A stretch of 64,000 nucleotides of DNA, from NCBI RefSeq assembly GCF_000314005.1, contig NZ_JH980292.1:730517-794516 (forward strand). The letters run 5' to 3'. Below are positions 27,641 through 36,380 of the stretch, piece after piece. The position numbers and the translations under genes were made by a program. The notes beneath the pieces were generated by a model. The model saw only the letters and a program-made list of their open reading frames with translations. It did not search any database and was not told the DNA's origin. The DNA comes from Spirulina subsalsa PCC 9445. GTDB taxonomy: Bacteria > Cyanobacteriota > Cyanobacteriia > Cyanobacteriales > Spirulinaceae. Each line of letters starts with the position of its first letter. Positions within the stretch are counted from its first letter, which is position 1.

Positions 27641-29690
27641 CAATTGATTTTGCACCATGTTCCTCAAAGTAAGAGAGGGTTTTGAGCAGTCCAAGGGCGG
27701 CCGCGTAGGATTCTTCAATCAATTCTTGTTTCTCTTCTGGAGTGTCTACAAGGTCATCGGTGGCTAGTTGTAGGCTGCCTAACATAGCATTGAGACTGGT
27801 GCGCACTTCGTAGGAAAGACGGGTGCGGAGTTCGTGGGAGGCGCGGATAGAAGCCCGAATTAAAGCCGCATTGGTGGGAAGAACCACTTTTTTGGCTTTT
27901 TTCTTGCCAAACTGCATGGCGTGAAGATTGGCATATTGTCCATTCATGGCTAAGAGTTCTTCATGATTGCCAAATTCCACGACCCGGCCTTTTTCCATCA
28001 CAGCAATTTTATAAGCTTGCTGGACGGTGGAGAGACGGTGGGCAATCACAAGAGTGGTGCGATCGCGGCATAATTCATCAATGGCTTCCTGTACGAGCCG
28101 TTCCGATACCGTATCCAAGGCGCTGGTGGCTTCATCTAAAATCAGAATATCGGGATCTCGTAACAGGGCGCGAGCAATGGCAATCCGTTGTCGTTGTCCC
28201 CCAGAAAGCATTACGCCGCGATCGCCAATATCCGTATCAAACCCATTGGATAATTCCATAATAAAATCATAGGCATTAGCTCGTTTAGCCGCCATGATGA
28301 TTTCCTCTTTCGTAGCATCTTCCTTGCCATAGGAGATATTGTAAGCAATCGTGTTATTAAACAAAAACGTATCCTGACTCACCACACCCATAGAGCGTCT
28401 CAGGTCGTACATATTAAAATCTTTCAGATCAATACCATCCAAAGTAATCCGACCTTCAATCGGGTCATAATATCGTGGCACTAAATCCACTAAGGTTGAT
28501 TTTCCCGCTCCAGAAGACCCCACCAATGCCACCGTTTTCCCCTTCGGCACCCATAAGTTAATGTCATTAAGAACCCTGTCATTACTACCGGGATAGGCAA
28601 AACTAACATTCTCAAAGCGAATCCCCTCTTTAATTGGGCTGTAAGGATGTTCTCCATTACCCATGATGGGCTTGTTGTCTCGATTCAGGAAATGGGCAAT
28701 AATTTCAGCACTTGGAGCGGCATTAGCAAAACGACTACGGTTATTGTTTAACTGACCAATAAAAGGAATCAGACGAAATAGGGTGACTAGATAAATTAAC
28801 AGAATAGTAGAAAGAGCTTCTAGTTGTTCTGAAAACAAATAGCGACCGACCACAACAATAGCCAAAATAGTCAAAATCCCTAAGCACTCATTCAAGGGAG
28901 AAATGGCGGCGAAAGTAGCTTGAGATTTTAATTCCGCTTCCTCTCGTTCTTTAATCAGTCCCTTAATTATATTATATTCTGCTTCTTCCGTACTAACGGT
29001 TTTAATTAAACGAATACCAGATAAAATTTCAAGTAGTTTTCGAGTATATTGAGCGGATCGATCTGATAAAATTTTACCATATTTTTTAGCACTCATGATT
29101 AAGTATTGATTACTCAGTGCAACCAGAGCGAGTAATACAGTAGAAATTAAGGTTAATTGCCAAGATAAAGAAACTAAAATAGCCGCAAAAACTAAAATTG
29201 TGATGGCAACCGTTAGCATTTCAATAGCAATCTTAATTGAACTAATTGCTCGGGTTACTTCCTGATTAATATAGTTGACAATATCACCCAACTTAGTTTT
29301 ACTGAAGTAATCTAAGTCAATTTCTAGTAAAAGTCTCACCCCCTGAAGGCGCATATTAGTAATTAAGGAGCGATTTAAATATGAACTGACAATAGTCGTT
29401 AAATAAAGGGCTACATTTTTTAGTAAAATTGCCAAGAAGACTGAGAAAATCATGGCAATGAATTTAAAATCGCCCGGAAATCTTTCAAAAAATAACATCA
29501 GTTGCTGAAGGGCAGCGGGACCCCGTTGTAAGAGGCCTGTATCTTGCCCCAAGAATCCTAGGAGTAAGGGGACAATTAAGGCTGTACTAATACCATTAAA
29601 AATTGCTCCAGAAAAACCTAAGACAATGGTCAAAACCATTAAGATTGGGTACTGGAGAGCAAATTTTAGTAAAAGTTGATTGGGATTCAT
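27636..29690 (-). CDS. ABC exporter (ABCB type) with a HisKA-like C-terminal tail
   Basis: Fused membrane-ATPase half transporter of 684 residues. About six membrane helices occupy residues 15-320. The ATPase (about 350-590) has Walker A GSSGAGKST, signature LSGGQRQRIAIA, Walker B ILILDEATSALD and the H-loop in IAHRLST. Known relatives flip lipid-linked sugars, lipids or glycolipids. HepA of heterocyst formation is of this kind. The last 75 residues are unusual: ASHELRTRLSYEVRTSLNAM, then LGSLQL, then a region rich in Glu, imitate the H-box helix of histidine kinases. No HATPase domain follows. The neighbouring glycosyltransferases support a glycan or glycolipid substrate, but this is inference. 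Confidence 0.88.
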   Translation of the reverse strand: MNPNQLLLKFALQYPILMVLTIVLGFSGAIFNGISTALIVPLLLGFLGQDTGLLQRGPAALQQLMLFFERFPGDFKFIAMIFSVFLAILLKNVALYLTTIVSSYLNRSLITNMRLQGVRLLLEIDLDYFSKTKLGDIVNYINQEVTRAISSIKIAIEMLTVAITILVFAAILVSLSWQLTLISTVLLALVALSNQYLIMSAKKYGKILSDRSAQYTRKLLEILSGIRLIKTVSTEEAEYNIIKGLIKEREEAELKSQATFAAISPLNECLGILTILAIVVVGRYLFSEQLEALSTILLIYLVTLFRLIPFIGQLNNNRSRFANAAPSAEIIAHFLNRDNKPIMGNGEHPYSPIKEGIRFENVSFAYPGSNDRVLNDINLWVPKGKTVALVGSSGAGKSTLVDLVPRYYDPIEGRITLDGIDLKDFNMYDLRRSMGVVSQDTFLFNNTIAYNISYGKEDATKEEIIMAAKRANAYDFIMELSNGFDTDIGDRGVMLSGGQRQRIAIARALLRDPDILILDEATSALDTVSERLVQEAIDELCRDRTTLVIAHRLSTVQQAYKIAVMEKGRVVEFGNHEELLAMNGQYANLHAMQFGKKKAKKVVLPTNAALIRASIRASHELRTRLSYEVRTSLNAMLGSLQLATDDLVDTPEEKQELIEESYAAALGLLKTLSYFEEHGAKSIE

Positions 29691-29718
29691 AAATCCAGGA
29701 TTCTATGGCTGTAGGGAT

Positions 29719-29835
29719 CTAAAGGAGAACCGGGTGGATTGTTACCACTGACGCAACTCCCCCATCAATTTTAGTCGCTAGAGAGGTGAGTGGAACATTA
29801 ATTTCTAGCAAAGTGCCGCCACTGCACCAATCCAT
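29719..29835 (-). pseudogene. Possible short coding remnant
   Basis: A 38-codon frame starting MDWCSGGTLLEINVPL, with AGGAGG directly against the ATG. The phrase GGTLLEINVPL recalls the last strand of histidine kinase ATPase domains. It lies between rpaA and the exporter gene on the same strand. It is too short to be firm. It could be the end of a decayed kinase gene or chance. Confidence 0.25.
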
Positions 29836-29851
29836 CCTCCTAGAATAACCA

Positions 29852-29887
29852 AGGATCAATCCAATCCATAACGATTAGATTGATCCT
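29852..29887. terminator. Hairpin downstream of rpaA
   Basis: AGGATCAATC and GATTGATCCT pair perfectly. After one mismatch AATC/GATT extends the stem to about 15 bp around a 6-base loop. It lies 88 bases past the rpaA stop and before the exporter gene. On the minus strand it is followed by TGGTTATTC, a weak T-rich tail. Confidence 0.5.
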
Positions 29888-29974
29888 CATGGTGGGTTCA
29901 ACTGGGCGAATGCTTTAAAAGTCCACGATTTCAGGGATTTACCCAACCGGAAAATCTAGGGACAGACAGTCCGC

Positions 29975-30718
29975 CTAAACCGTTTCTTCAGAATTAGCGT
30001 CAACGGCGACTTGATCAGAACTAGGTAGTTCCAAACAATAACCAGCCCCGTACACCGTTTTAATATATTGGGGATGACGAGGGTCCGGTTCTAGTTTTGT
30101 TCTCAAGTGGCGAATATGAACCCGAATGGTTTCAATATCATCATTGGGATCATATCCCCAAACTTCTTTGAGAATTTCACTGGGGGATACGGTTTGTCCG
30201 TGACGCTGGAGAAGACAGTGTAATAATTCAAATTCCAAATGGGTGAGCTTGACGGTCTTGTTAAACCAAATCGCCTCAAACCGTTCTGGAATCAGGGTTA
30301 ACGGTCCATAATTTAGGATTTCAGCGTGTTTGGCCGCTTGAGGGATACGGTCAGTCCGACGGAGTAAAGCCCGCACTCGTGCTAGCATTTCTTCGAGTTC
30401 AAAGGGCTTTGTCATGTAGTCATCTGCACCAGCATTGAATCCACCCACTTTATCTTGAGTTTGATCTAAAGCGGTGAGCATCAGGACTGGAATATCTGCT
30501 GTCCGTTCGTCTCGACGCAACCGTTGACAAACTGTAAAACCATCAACTTTGGGGAGCATTAAGTCCAGCATAATCAAGTCAGGTTGCAGTTGAACGGCAA
30601 GGGCCTGACCTTTTACTCCATCACTGGCTAAGTTAACATCATAGCCAGCCATTTCTAAATTAATGGAGACAAGTTCTGAAATAGCGGGATCATCGTCAAT
30701 GACCAAGATTCGGGGCAT
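29975..30718 (-). CDS. rpaA: OmpR-family response regulator RpaA
   Basis: Response regulator of 247 residues: REC (about 1-118, Asp52 in [10 protein letters not shown]) and a winged helix (about 140-235). The sequence follows cyanobacterial RpaA closely as I remember it: [54 protein letters not shown] and [20 protein letters not shown]. In known cyanobacteria RpaA is the main output regulator of the KaiABC clock, phosphorylated by SasA and dephosphorylated through CikA. None of those genes lies here. RpaB is the nearest alternative, but the linker and tail fit RpaA better. Confidence 0.85.
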   Translation of the reverse strand: MPRILVIDDDPAISELVSINLEMAGYDVNLASDGVKGQALAVQLQPDLIMLDLMLPKVDGFTVCQRLRRDERTADIPVLMLTALDQTQDKVGGFNAGADDYMTKPFELEEMLARVRALLRRTDRIPQAAKHAEILNYGPLTLIPERFEAIWFNKTVKLTHLEFELLHCLLQRHGQTVSPSEILKEVWGYDPNDDIETIRVHIRHLRTKLEPDPRHPQYIKTVYGAGYCLELPSSDQVAVDANSEETV

Positions 30719-30917
30719 GACCAGAGAATATTAGCGACTGCTGTATTTGTGGATTTGTTACGGTTCTCTAAGAACTGTAAGGGTTAGATTAAGAAATCTG
30801 TATTGATTATAAAGGGTAATTCTCAATTCGGTCGCACTCAGGGGAGTTTTTTTGGCTGCTTTGATACAAAGGGGTGGGTTTGTCAAGGGGCAGTTTATTA
30901 AAGATTGCAACAGCCTG

Positions 30918-31007
30918 TTAACCCTTAGTAAATCTGGGTTTCAGGCGAGTGCCGTTCGGCAAAAGTCCCGGGGGAATCTGCGGAGGATTCCGGGTTGGGG
31001 GTTTTTC
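30918..31007 (+). ncRNA. Candidate structured RNA between rpaA and the next gene
   Basis: Three hairpins follow one another: AACCC/GGGTT (30920-30940), TGCCG/CGGCA with a two-base loop (30950-30961), and GGAATC/GATTCC extended by CCCG/GGG (30967-30994), the last followed by TTGGGGGTTTTTC. The final hairpin with its T-run looks like a terminator, yet no plus-strand gene lies upstream for more than 3 kb. This suggests a small RNA, or a leader attenuator for the hydrolase gene at 31097. No known RNA family is recognised. The remaining bases of 30719-31096 hold the rpaA promoter region. Confidence 0.35.
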
Positions 31008-31096
31008 TTGACACCAGGAACAGAATTTTAGTCTTTATACTTTTATAAGATTTCTGAGACAGTTCTCTTTGTCTCTTAACATAACTTTATCAACAT

Positions 31097-32200
31097 ATGA
31101 TTAAATCGAATTATCAAGTGCCTTGGTATTTACGGCAGGGATTAGTCCATACGCTTTGGGCGAGTAAGCGCTATGGGAAACGCTGGGAAGAACAGGGGGA
31201 ACAGGCAGCTTGGTTGCGGCGGTTTCCGCCCATGATTTGGCGAGAGAAGGTGTTTACGGGGGCGGATGATGTGCCGTTGTGGGGGGTGTGGAGTTGTCCC
31301 CCTCGGGCAAAGGGGACGCTGATTATCACCTATGGAATCACGGGGACGGTAGAACAGGCTTGGTATGCTCAGACCTTGGCACGCAAGGCCTATGAACAGG
31401 GGTGGGCAGTCTTGCTCTATGATTGGCGGTTTCATGGCAAGACGGCGGAACTGTCTGGGGTGCCTTGTTCCGATGGTTGGCGGGAAGGTTGGGATCAGGT
31501 GCGACTGGCGGAACAGTTGGTAGAGTTGGGTTGTCCTCCTTTTGTGGGTTTGGTGGGGTTTTCTTTGGGGGGACAGTTGGCGTTGTGGGGGTTAAAGGCG
31601 GCGGAGTGGGAAAAAAGCCGTTTGATTGGTTTTGGGGCGGTTTTATGTCCGGCGTTGGAGTCGAATCGTTCTCTGACTTGGCTGCAAACAACGTGGGTAG
31701 GACGGCGGATTGAGCGGGTTTTAACGGAGGAGTTAAGGGCTTTTGTCGCTCAACAGTGTGGGTTTCATGGTCGAGGGGGCGCTTCCTTACCGGAACACCT
31801 GTCGCCGGACGTTGTGAACCGGATTGATTCCATCATGGGCTTTGATCGGGAAATTGTTATTAATTATTACGGGTTTCCCTCGGTGAGGGATTACTATGAA
31901 CAAACAAGTGGTTTGTATTTGCTCGATCAAATTCGACAACCGTATTTAGTGATTTATGCGGCGGATGATCCAATGTTTGAGCCGGATTTAGTGCCGGAGA
32001 TAGAAGCGCGCATGGCGGGGCATCCAGACGGGACATTGTTACTCACAACTCACGGGGGTCATCTGGGTCATTTGACTGATCCTACCCCCCAAGAGGACGA
32101 GTTTTGGGGTTTGAATCGCTTGTTAGAATTCTCTCAACACCAATGGGAGCAGCAAGTGGGACAACGAGGACTACTCCATCAGTTAACTGTGAACAGTTAA
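31097..32200 (+). CDS. Alpha/beta hydrolase (YheT-like)
   Basis: Soluble alpha/beta hydrolase of 367 residues. The nucleophile elbow is GFSLGG (Ser near residue 156), an acid is likely in YAADDPMF, and the catalytic His in HGGHLGHL. The N-terminal segment YLRQGLVHTLWASKRYG and the phrase GTLIITYGITGT recall the YheT/EMB8 group, recalled from general knowledge. Substrate is unknown; esters or lipids are usual. It starts 378 bases from divergent rpaA, and the PEP-synthase-like gene follows 47 bases later on the same strand. Confidence 0.8.
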   Translation: MIKSNYQVPWYLRQGLVHTLWASKRYGKRWEEQGEQAAWLRRFPPMIWREKVFTGADDVPLWGVWSCPPRAKGTLIITYGITGTVEQAWYAQTLARKAYEQGWAVLLYDWRFHGKTAELSGVPCSDGWREGWDQVRLAEQLVELGCPPFVGLVGFSLGGQLALWGLKAAEWEKSRLIGFGAVLCPALESNRSLTWLQTTWVGRRIERVLTEELRAFVAQQCGFHGRGGASLPEHLSPDVVNRIDSIMGFDREIVINYYGFPSVRDYYEQTSGLYLLDQIRQPYLVIYAADDPMFEPDLVPEIEARMAGHPDGTLLLTTHGGHLGHLTDPTPQEDEFWGLNRLLEFSQHQWEQQVGQRGLLHQLTVNS

Positions 32201-32247
32201 TATTCCTGATTGGGTGATTCCTGTTTACTGATTACCAGAAATGTGGC

Positions 32248-34593
32248 ATGGGCAAGTTTTACTGGCTTGAGGAGATCGAGCCAACCGAGGTAAATTTAGT
32301 CGGGGAAAAAGCTCTCGCCCTGAGTCAATTGGGACGTTTGGGCTATCCTATTGTGCCGGGTTTTGTGATTCCCACTACGACGCTCAAGGCTTTTTTAAAA
32401 CGTCTCGGAGAGTCAGAACCCCTGTTAGTGGATTTAGCCGATTCTTCCCTCTATGTGGATGTGGATGATTACCAAGCCTTGCAAAAATTGACCCGCCATA
32501 TTCGGGTGGCTATTTCGGCCACTGCTTTAGAAGTGGATTGGTTAGAGGATTTGAGTCAGGAAATTAAGAAGTTGGGGACTCCGACGTTGATTATACGTCC
32601 CTCGGTGACGATTCCCCAAAAGCGGGAGGAACATCTACATGGGGTGTTAATGGCTCAAGTTTGCAGGAATGATCCCAAGGCTTTGGAAAGGGCGATTAAG
32701 CAAGTATGGGCGGATTTGTTCTCGGCGAAAAGTTTGTTTTATCGGCAACGAATGGCGATCGCACGTTTACCCGTTCACTGTGCCTTATTAGTCCAACCCC
32801 TCTGGAAGGTAGTGGCATCGGGCACCCTGACGACCAATGAACAAACCTGGTCTATCCAATCGAGTTGGGGACTAGGACAGAGTTGGGTACGGGGAGAAGT
32901 GGATCCCGATACCTATTCGATTAAAGCGAATCAAGGCATCTTAACCGCTAAACACCTCGGCCATAAAACCCGAGCCTACGAGATTCTAGCTCCATCTGAA
33001 AGCCGGACTAACCCCTTAGATGTGATTGCCCTCACAGAAGCCCAACAAAATGACTATGCGTTAGACTATCAAAACCTACAGGATTTAATTGAACTGTCTC
33101 GTCGTCTGCTAGAGGAGGGAAAACAGCATTTCTCCCTAGAATGGATTCTCTGTTCTGAGCAAGACAAGTTACAGCTATATTTGACTCAATTCACCCCAGA
33201 ACGCACCCCCTATTTTCGCCCTCCTCCTATGGCTCTAGAACAGTCATCGGTTCTAGTGACCGGGATGCCTGCTTCTCCGGGGCGGGTGATTGCTCCGGCA
33301 ATGGTCATTTTCCCCAACCAAAAACCTCGACCCGCCATTCCCCCCGGTTCTATTTTAGTAACACAGGGGTTAACCTCGGATTGGTTGCCCTTGCTTCAGC
33401 ATTCCATCGGCATTGTGTTAGAAACCGGGGGAATGACCAGTCATGGGGCAATCATAGCCCGAGAATTAGGGATTCCTGCCTTGGTGGGGGCTACCCAGGC
33501 TACCCACCAAATTCAAACGGGAGAATTAATCTTGTTAGATGCCACTCGGGGTGAGGTGTATCGCTATACGGGAAACTCTGACCCTTTAGAGGAGCCGGAG
33601 AACCCAGAAACAGAGGGGCATTTTCCCCTTGTACTCCGGGGAAATCCCTCTCCACGAACTGAAGAGTCGGATGAGGCGGAACATGACTGGATTGGAACGC
33701 AATTGTGGGTGAATGTCAGTCAACCAGATTTAGCGGAAGAAGTGGCACAATGTCGGGTGGATGGGGTGGGTTTGTTGCGGGCTGAGATGATGATGATGGG
33801 GTTGCTGCATCAACAATCTTTAGCCCAGTGGTTGGCAGATCCCCAAGCCTTAGTCGATGGGCTTCGTCAAGGTTTGGAACGGTTCGCCGCCGCCTTTAAG
33901 CCCCGTCCGATTTTTTATCGCACGACGGACTGGCGTTTCCCGGAATATCCGGCTTTGGGGGAGAATTGGCAGGGGGGGGCGAATCCCTTAATGGGGTTAC
34001 GGGGGACTTATCACTATCAGTTCCATCCGGCCTTGTTTGAGGCGGAATTAAAGGCATTACAAGCGATTCAGGGGCGTTATGGAAATTTTCGGGTGATTTT
34101 GCCTTTTGTGCGCAGTGTGGCGGAATTTCGGTATTGTCGCGATCGCCTCGCGGAAATAGGATTATTGCGATCGCCCACCTTCCAACTTTGGATTATGGCC
34201 GAGGTGCCTTCGGTGTTATTCCTCCTTGGGGACTATATTGAGGCCGGGGTGCAGGGTATTGCCATTGGCACCAATGACTTAAGCCAGTTATTACTAGGAG
34301 TAGACCGGGAAAACCCTCCACTGGCTCAGTTTTATGATCAAGATGCCACGGCCTTAAAACGGATGTTGCAACAGTTAATTACCCAAGCCCACACCTATCA
34401 GATTCCCTGTTCTATTTGTGGGCAAGGGGTGTTAGAAATTCCTGACTTCGTGGATCATTTGGTGCAATGGGGGGTGACAGCCCTTTCTGTAGAACCCCAT
34501 GCCATTGAGTCTACCTATCAAACCCTAGCCCGGGCTGAAAAACGTTTACTCTTAGCGGCTGCCCGGGTGACTAAAGCTAATGGGCAATCTTGA
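32248..34593 (+). CDS. Phosphoenolpyruvate synthase-like protein
   Basis: Protein of 781 residues with the three parts of PEP synthases and dikinases. The N-terminal ATP-binding part is about 1-330 (NLVGEKALALSQLGRLGYPIVPGFV...). The mobile phospho-His domain has GGMTSHGAIIARELGIPALVGA (His near 397). The C-terminal PEP/pyruvate barrel (about 480-770) has LLRAEMMMMG, AIGTNDLSQLLLGVDR and CSICGQGV with the catalytic Cys. Where PEP synthases have an RSSATAED-type segment, this protein reads IIRPSVTIPQKREEHLHG, so nucleotide binding may be altered. It could interconvert pyruvate and PEP or be a diverged relative. I therefore give no gene symbol. Confidence 0.8.
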   Translation: MGKFYWLEEIEPTEVNLVGEKALALSQLGRLGYPIVPGFVIPTTTLKAFLKRLGESEPLLVDLADSSLYVDVDDYQALQKLTRHIRVAISATALEVDWLEDLSQEIKKLGTPTLIIRPSVTIPQKREEHLHGVLMAQVCRNDPKALERAIKQVWADLFSAKSLFYRQRMAIARLPVHCALLVQPLWKVVASGTLTTNEQTWSIQSSWGLGQSWVRGEVDPDTYSIKANQGILTAKHLGHKTRAYEILAPSESRTNPLDVIALTEAQQNDYALDYQNLQDLIELSRRLLEEGKQHFSLEWILCSEQDKLQLYLTQFTPERTPYFRPPPMALEQSSVLVTGMPASPGRVIAPAMVIFPNQKPRPAIPPGSILVTQGLTSDWLPLLQHSIGIVLETGGMTSHGAIIARELGIPALVGATQATHQIQTGELILLDATRGEVYRYTGNSDPLEEPENPETEGHFPLVLRGNPSPRTEESDEAEHDWIGTQLWVNVSQPDLAEEVAQCRVDGVGLLRAEMMMMGLLHQQSLAQWLADPQALVDGLRQGLERFAAAFKPRPIFYRTTDWRFPEYPALGENWQGGANPLMGLRGTYHYQFHPALFEAELKALQAIQGRYGNFRVILPFVRSVAEFRYCRDRLAEIGLLRSPTFQLWIMAEVPSVLFLLGDYIEAGVQGIAIGTNDLSQLLLGVDRENPPLAQFYDQDATALKRMLQQLITQAHTYQIPCSICGQGVLEIPDFVDHLVQWGVTALSVEPHAIESTYQTLARAEKRLLLAAARVTKANGQS

Positions 34594-34604
34594 CTTCTAA
34601 CAGC

Positions 34605-34640
34605 GAGAAAGTGCAAGGTTTTAGGGATAAAGAATCAAAC
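34605..34640. repeat. Dispersed repeat beginning GAGAAAGTGCAAGGTTTTAG
   Basis: The sequence GAGAAAGTGCAAGGTTTTAG continuing GGATAAAGAATCAAA occurs here, exactly again at 49184-49218, and with small changes at 48952-48988. All copies are between genes and close to other repeats. Nature unknown. Confidence 0.7.
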
Positions 34641-34744
34641 CTGTCAACGCTTGTATCGCAGGAGTCCGGGAGATTAGGACATCGAACGTGTTTTTATCGG
34701 CAAAAGTTGTCAAAATAATAGTGTAGGATTCTGACTCAAGTCTT

Positions 34745-35044
34745 ATGAATACTCTTCTTCGCCCCGTTTTAGGTCTAACTTATCGCAAAGAACCCCTTTC
34801 TAGTTTTATTCTGACAATGGGACTCGTCGATGCGGTCATTGGTGGGGTAGGCGGACAACCTTCTCTGTTAGTGTTGGGGACTCTGACGGTGGGGATAGCT
34901 ATTGTAATTCGTTGGAAACTCAATCAACCCTATCATTTACAAAGTCCCCAGACCCCCCCTAAAGGTTATTTGCCTCCTAGCCCAACTTTAGAGCCTTTAC
35001 CCGTTCTCACCCACGAACAACGACAAAAACGCCGTAAACGCTGA
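34745..35044 (+). CDS. Small membrane protein, unknown
   Basis: Protein of 99 residues: a short N-terminus (LRPVLGLTYRKEP), a hydrophobic span (about residues 19-55, probably two short helices) and a proline-rich, strongly basic tail ending QRQKRRKR. I do not recognise a named family. The layout looks like a conserved cyanobacterial hypothetical. It ends 13 bases before pyrD on the same strand, so the two are probably co-transcribed. Confidence 0.65.
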   Translation: MNTLLRPVLGLTYRKEPLSSFILTMGLVDAVIGGVGGQPSLLVLGTLTVGIAIVIRWKLNQPYHLQSPQTPPKGYLPPSPTLEPLPVLTHEQRQKRRKR

Positions 35045-35057
35045 ATAAACAGCCTCT

Positions 35058-36194
35058 ATGGATCTTTATACAACCACCCTCCGGCCTCTGATTTTTTCCC
35101 TGCTGAAATTAGACCCTGAATGGGCGCATCATACCGCCGTGAGTAGTTTGGACTGGATAACTTGCCATGCCCAAACCCCCGCTACTCAAGCCCTGTTAGC
35201 TTATCTGGAGAACACCTGTGTCGTCACCGATCCTCGACTAGAACAAAAGCTCTGGAACTTAACCTTTCCTAACCCTTTAGGATTGGCGGCTGGTTTTGAT
35301 AAAGATGGCATCGCCGCCCCGATTTGGGATAAATTTGGCTTTGGTTACGCAGAATTAGGCACTGTTACGCTCCATCCCCAACCGGGCAATCCAAGACCTC
35401 GTTTATTTCGTCTCATGGCAGATGAAGCGATTTTAAACCGTATGGGGTTTAATAATTTGGGTAGTGCAGCACTTCAGCAACGCCTCGCGACTTGGGGCAA
35501 AAATCCCCGGATTCCTTTGGGGATTAATTTGGGCAAATCAAAAATTACGCCCTTAGCTGAGGCTGCCCAGGATTATTTAGGCAGTTTCCAACAGTTACAA
35601 GATTGGGGGGATTATTTTGTGGTGAATGTGAGTTCACCCAATACACCGGGATTGCGAAGTTTACAAGATAGTGAGCAGTTGGGGTTCATTTTAGAGGTCT
35701 TGCAAGAAAAAAATCAGGGGCAAAAGCCCATTCTGGTTAAGATTGCGCCAGATTTGGATTGGGAGGCGATCGCCTCGGTGTTAGAAATCGCCCAAACCTA
35801 CCAAATGGCGGGCATTATTGCCACCAATACCACCATACAACGGGACAATCTGAAAACCCAAGTTTTAGCCGCAACGGGAAACCCTGTCACAGAGGAAGCA
35901 GGGGGGATTAGCGGCAAACCTCTAACCCAACGTTCTACAGAAGTGATTCGCTTTATCTGGCGAGAAACGGGGGGAAATTTGCCCATTATTGGCGTAGGGG
36001 GAATTTTTGACGGTGAGGACGCTTGGGAAAAAATAATCGCCGGAGCTAGTTTAATTCAAATCTACACGGGCATGATTTACGAGGGGCCTTGGATGATGCA
36101 GCGAGTCCTCAAAGGGCTGTTACGAAAGCTCGAAGATCACGGATTAAACCATATTACTGAGGCCGTAGGGTATGGGGCAAGGCTGACCCCTTAA
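35058..36194 (+). CDS. pyrD: Dihydroorotate dehydrogenase (quinone), class 2
   Basis: Fourth step of pyrimidine synthesis: oxidises dihydroorotate to orotate with FMN and passes electrons to quinone at the membrane. It has 378 residues. The class 2 mark is the catalytic Ser in [14 protein letters not shown]. Other FMN-site motifs are [30 protein letters not shown] and [16 protein letters not shown]. The N-terminal helices that dock to the membrane are present. The TAA stop lies inside the first bases of the inverted-repeat element at 36191, so the element abuts or slightly replaced the gene end. Confidence 0.95.
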   Translation: MDLYTTTLRPLIFSLLKLDPEWAHHTAVSSLDWITCHAQTPATQALLAYLENTCVVTDPRLEQKLWNLTFPNPLGLAAGFDKDGIAAPIWDKFGFGYAELGTVTLHPQPGNPRPRLFRLMADEAILNRMGFNNLGSAALQQRLATWGKNPRIPLGINLGKSKITPLAEAAQDYLGSFQQLQDWGDYFVVNVSSPNTPGLRSLQDSEQLGFILEVLQEKNQGQKPILVKIAPDLDWEAIASVLEIAQTYQMAGIIATNTTIQRDNLKTQVLAATGNPVTEEAGGISGKPLTQRSTEVIRFIWRETGGNLPIIGVGGIFDGEDAWEKIIAGASLIQIYTGMIYEGPWMMQRVLKGLLRKLEDHGLNHITEAVGYGARLTP

Positions 36195-36344
36195 GGCTTA
36201 CTGAATAACTTTGCTCGTGGGGCTAGGGAACAGGGAACGGGGAACAGGGGAAATTCAGGTTTTTGCCCTCAAGTCTATTTAATTTGGTATAAACGGCTAA
36301 AAGTCCTAGTAACACTGCTTAGAGGGATATTCAGCAGACCCTAA
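36191..36344. mobile_element. MITE-like element after pyrD
   Basis: Bounded by TTAAGGCTTACTGAATA and TATTCAGCAGACCCTAA, inverted copies of each other with a few changes. Its right 40 bases, read on the minus strand, nearly match the first 40 bases of the element at 48902. The interior has AACAGGGAACGGGGAACAGG. It carries no gene. Confidence 0.65.
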
Positions 36345-36380
36345 AGAGACGGAGAGGGTCAAAACCAGAGGCGATCGCAC

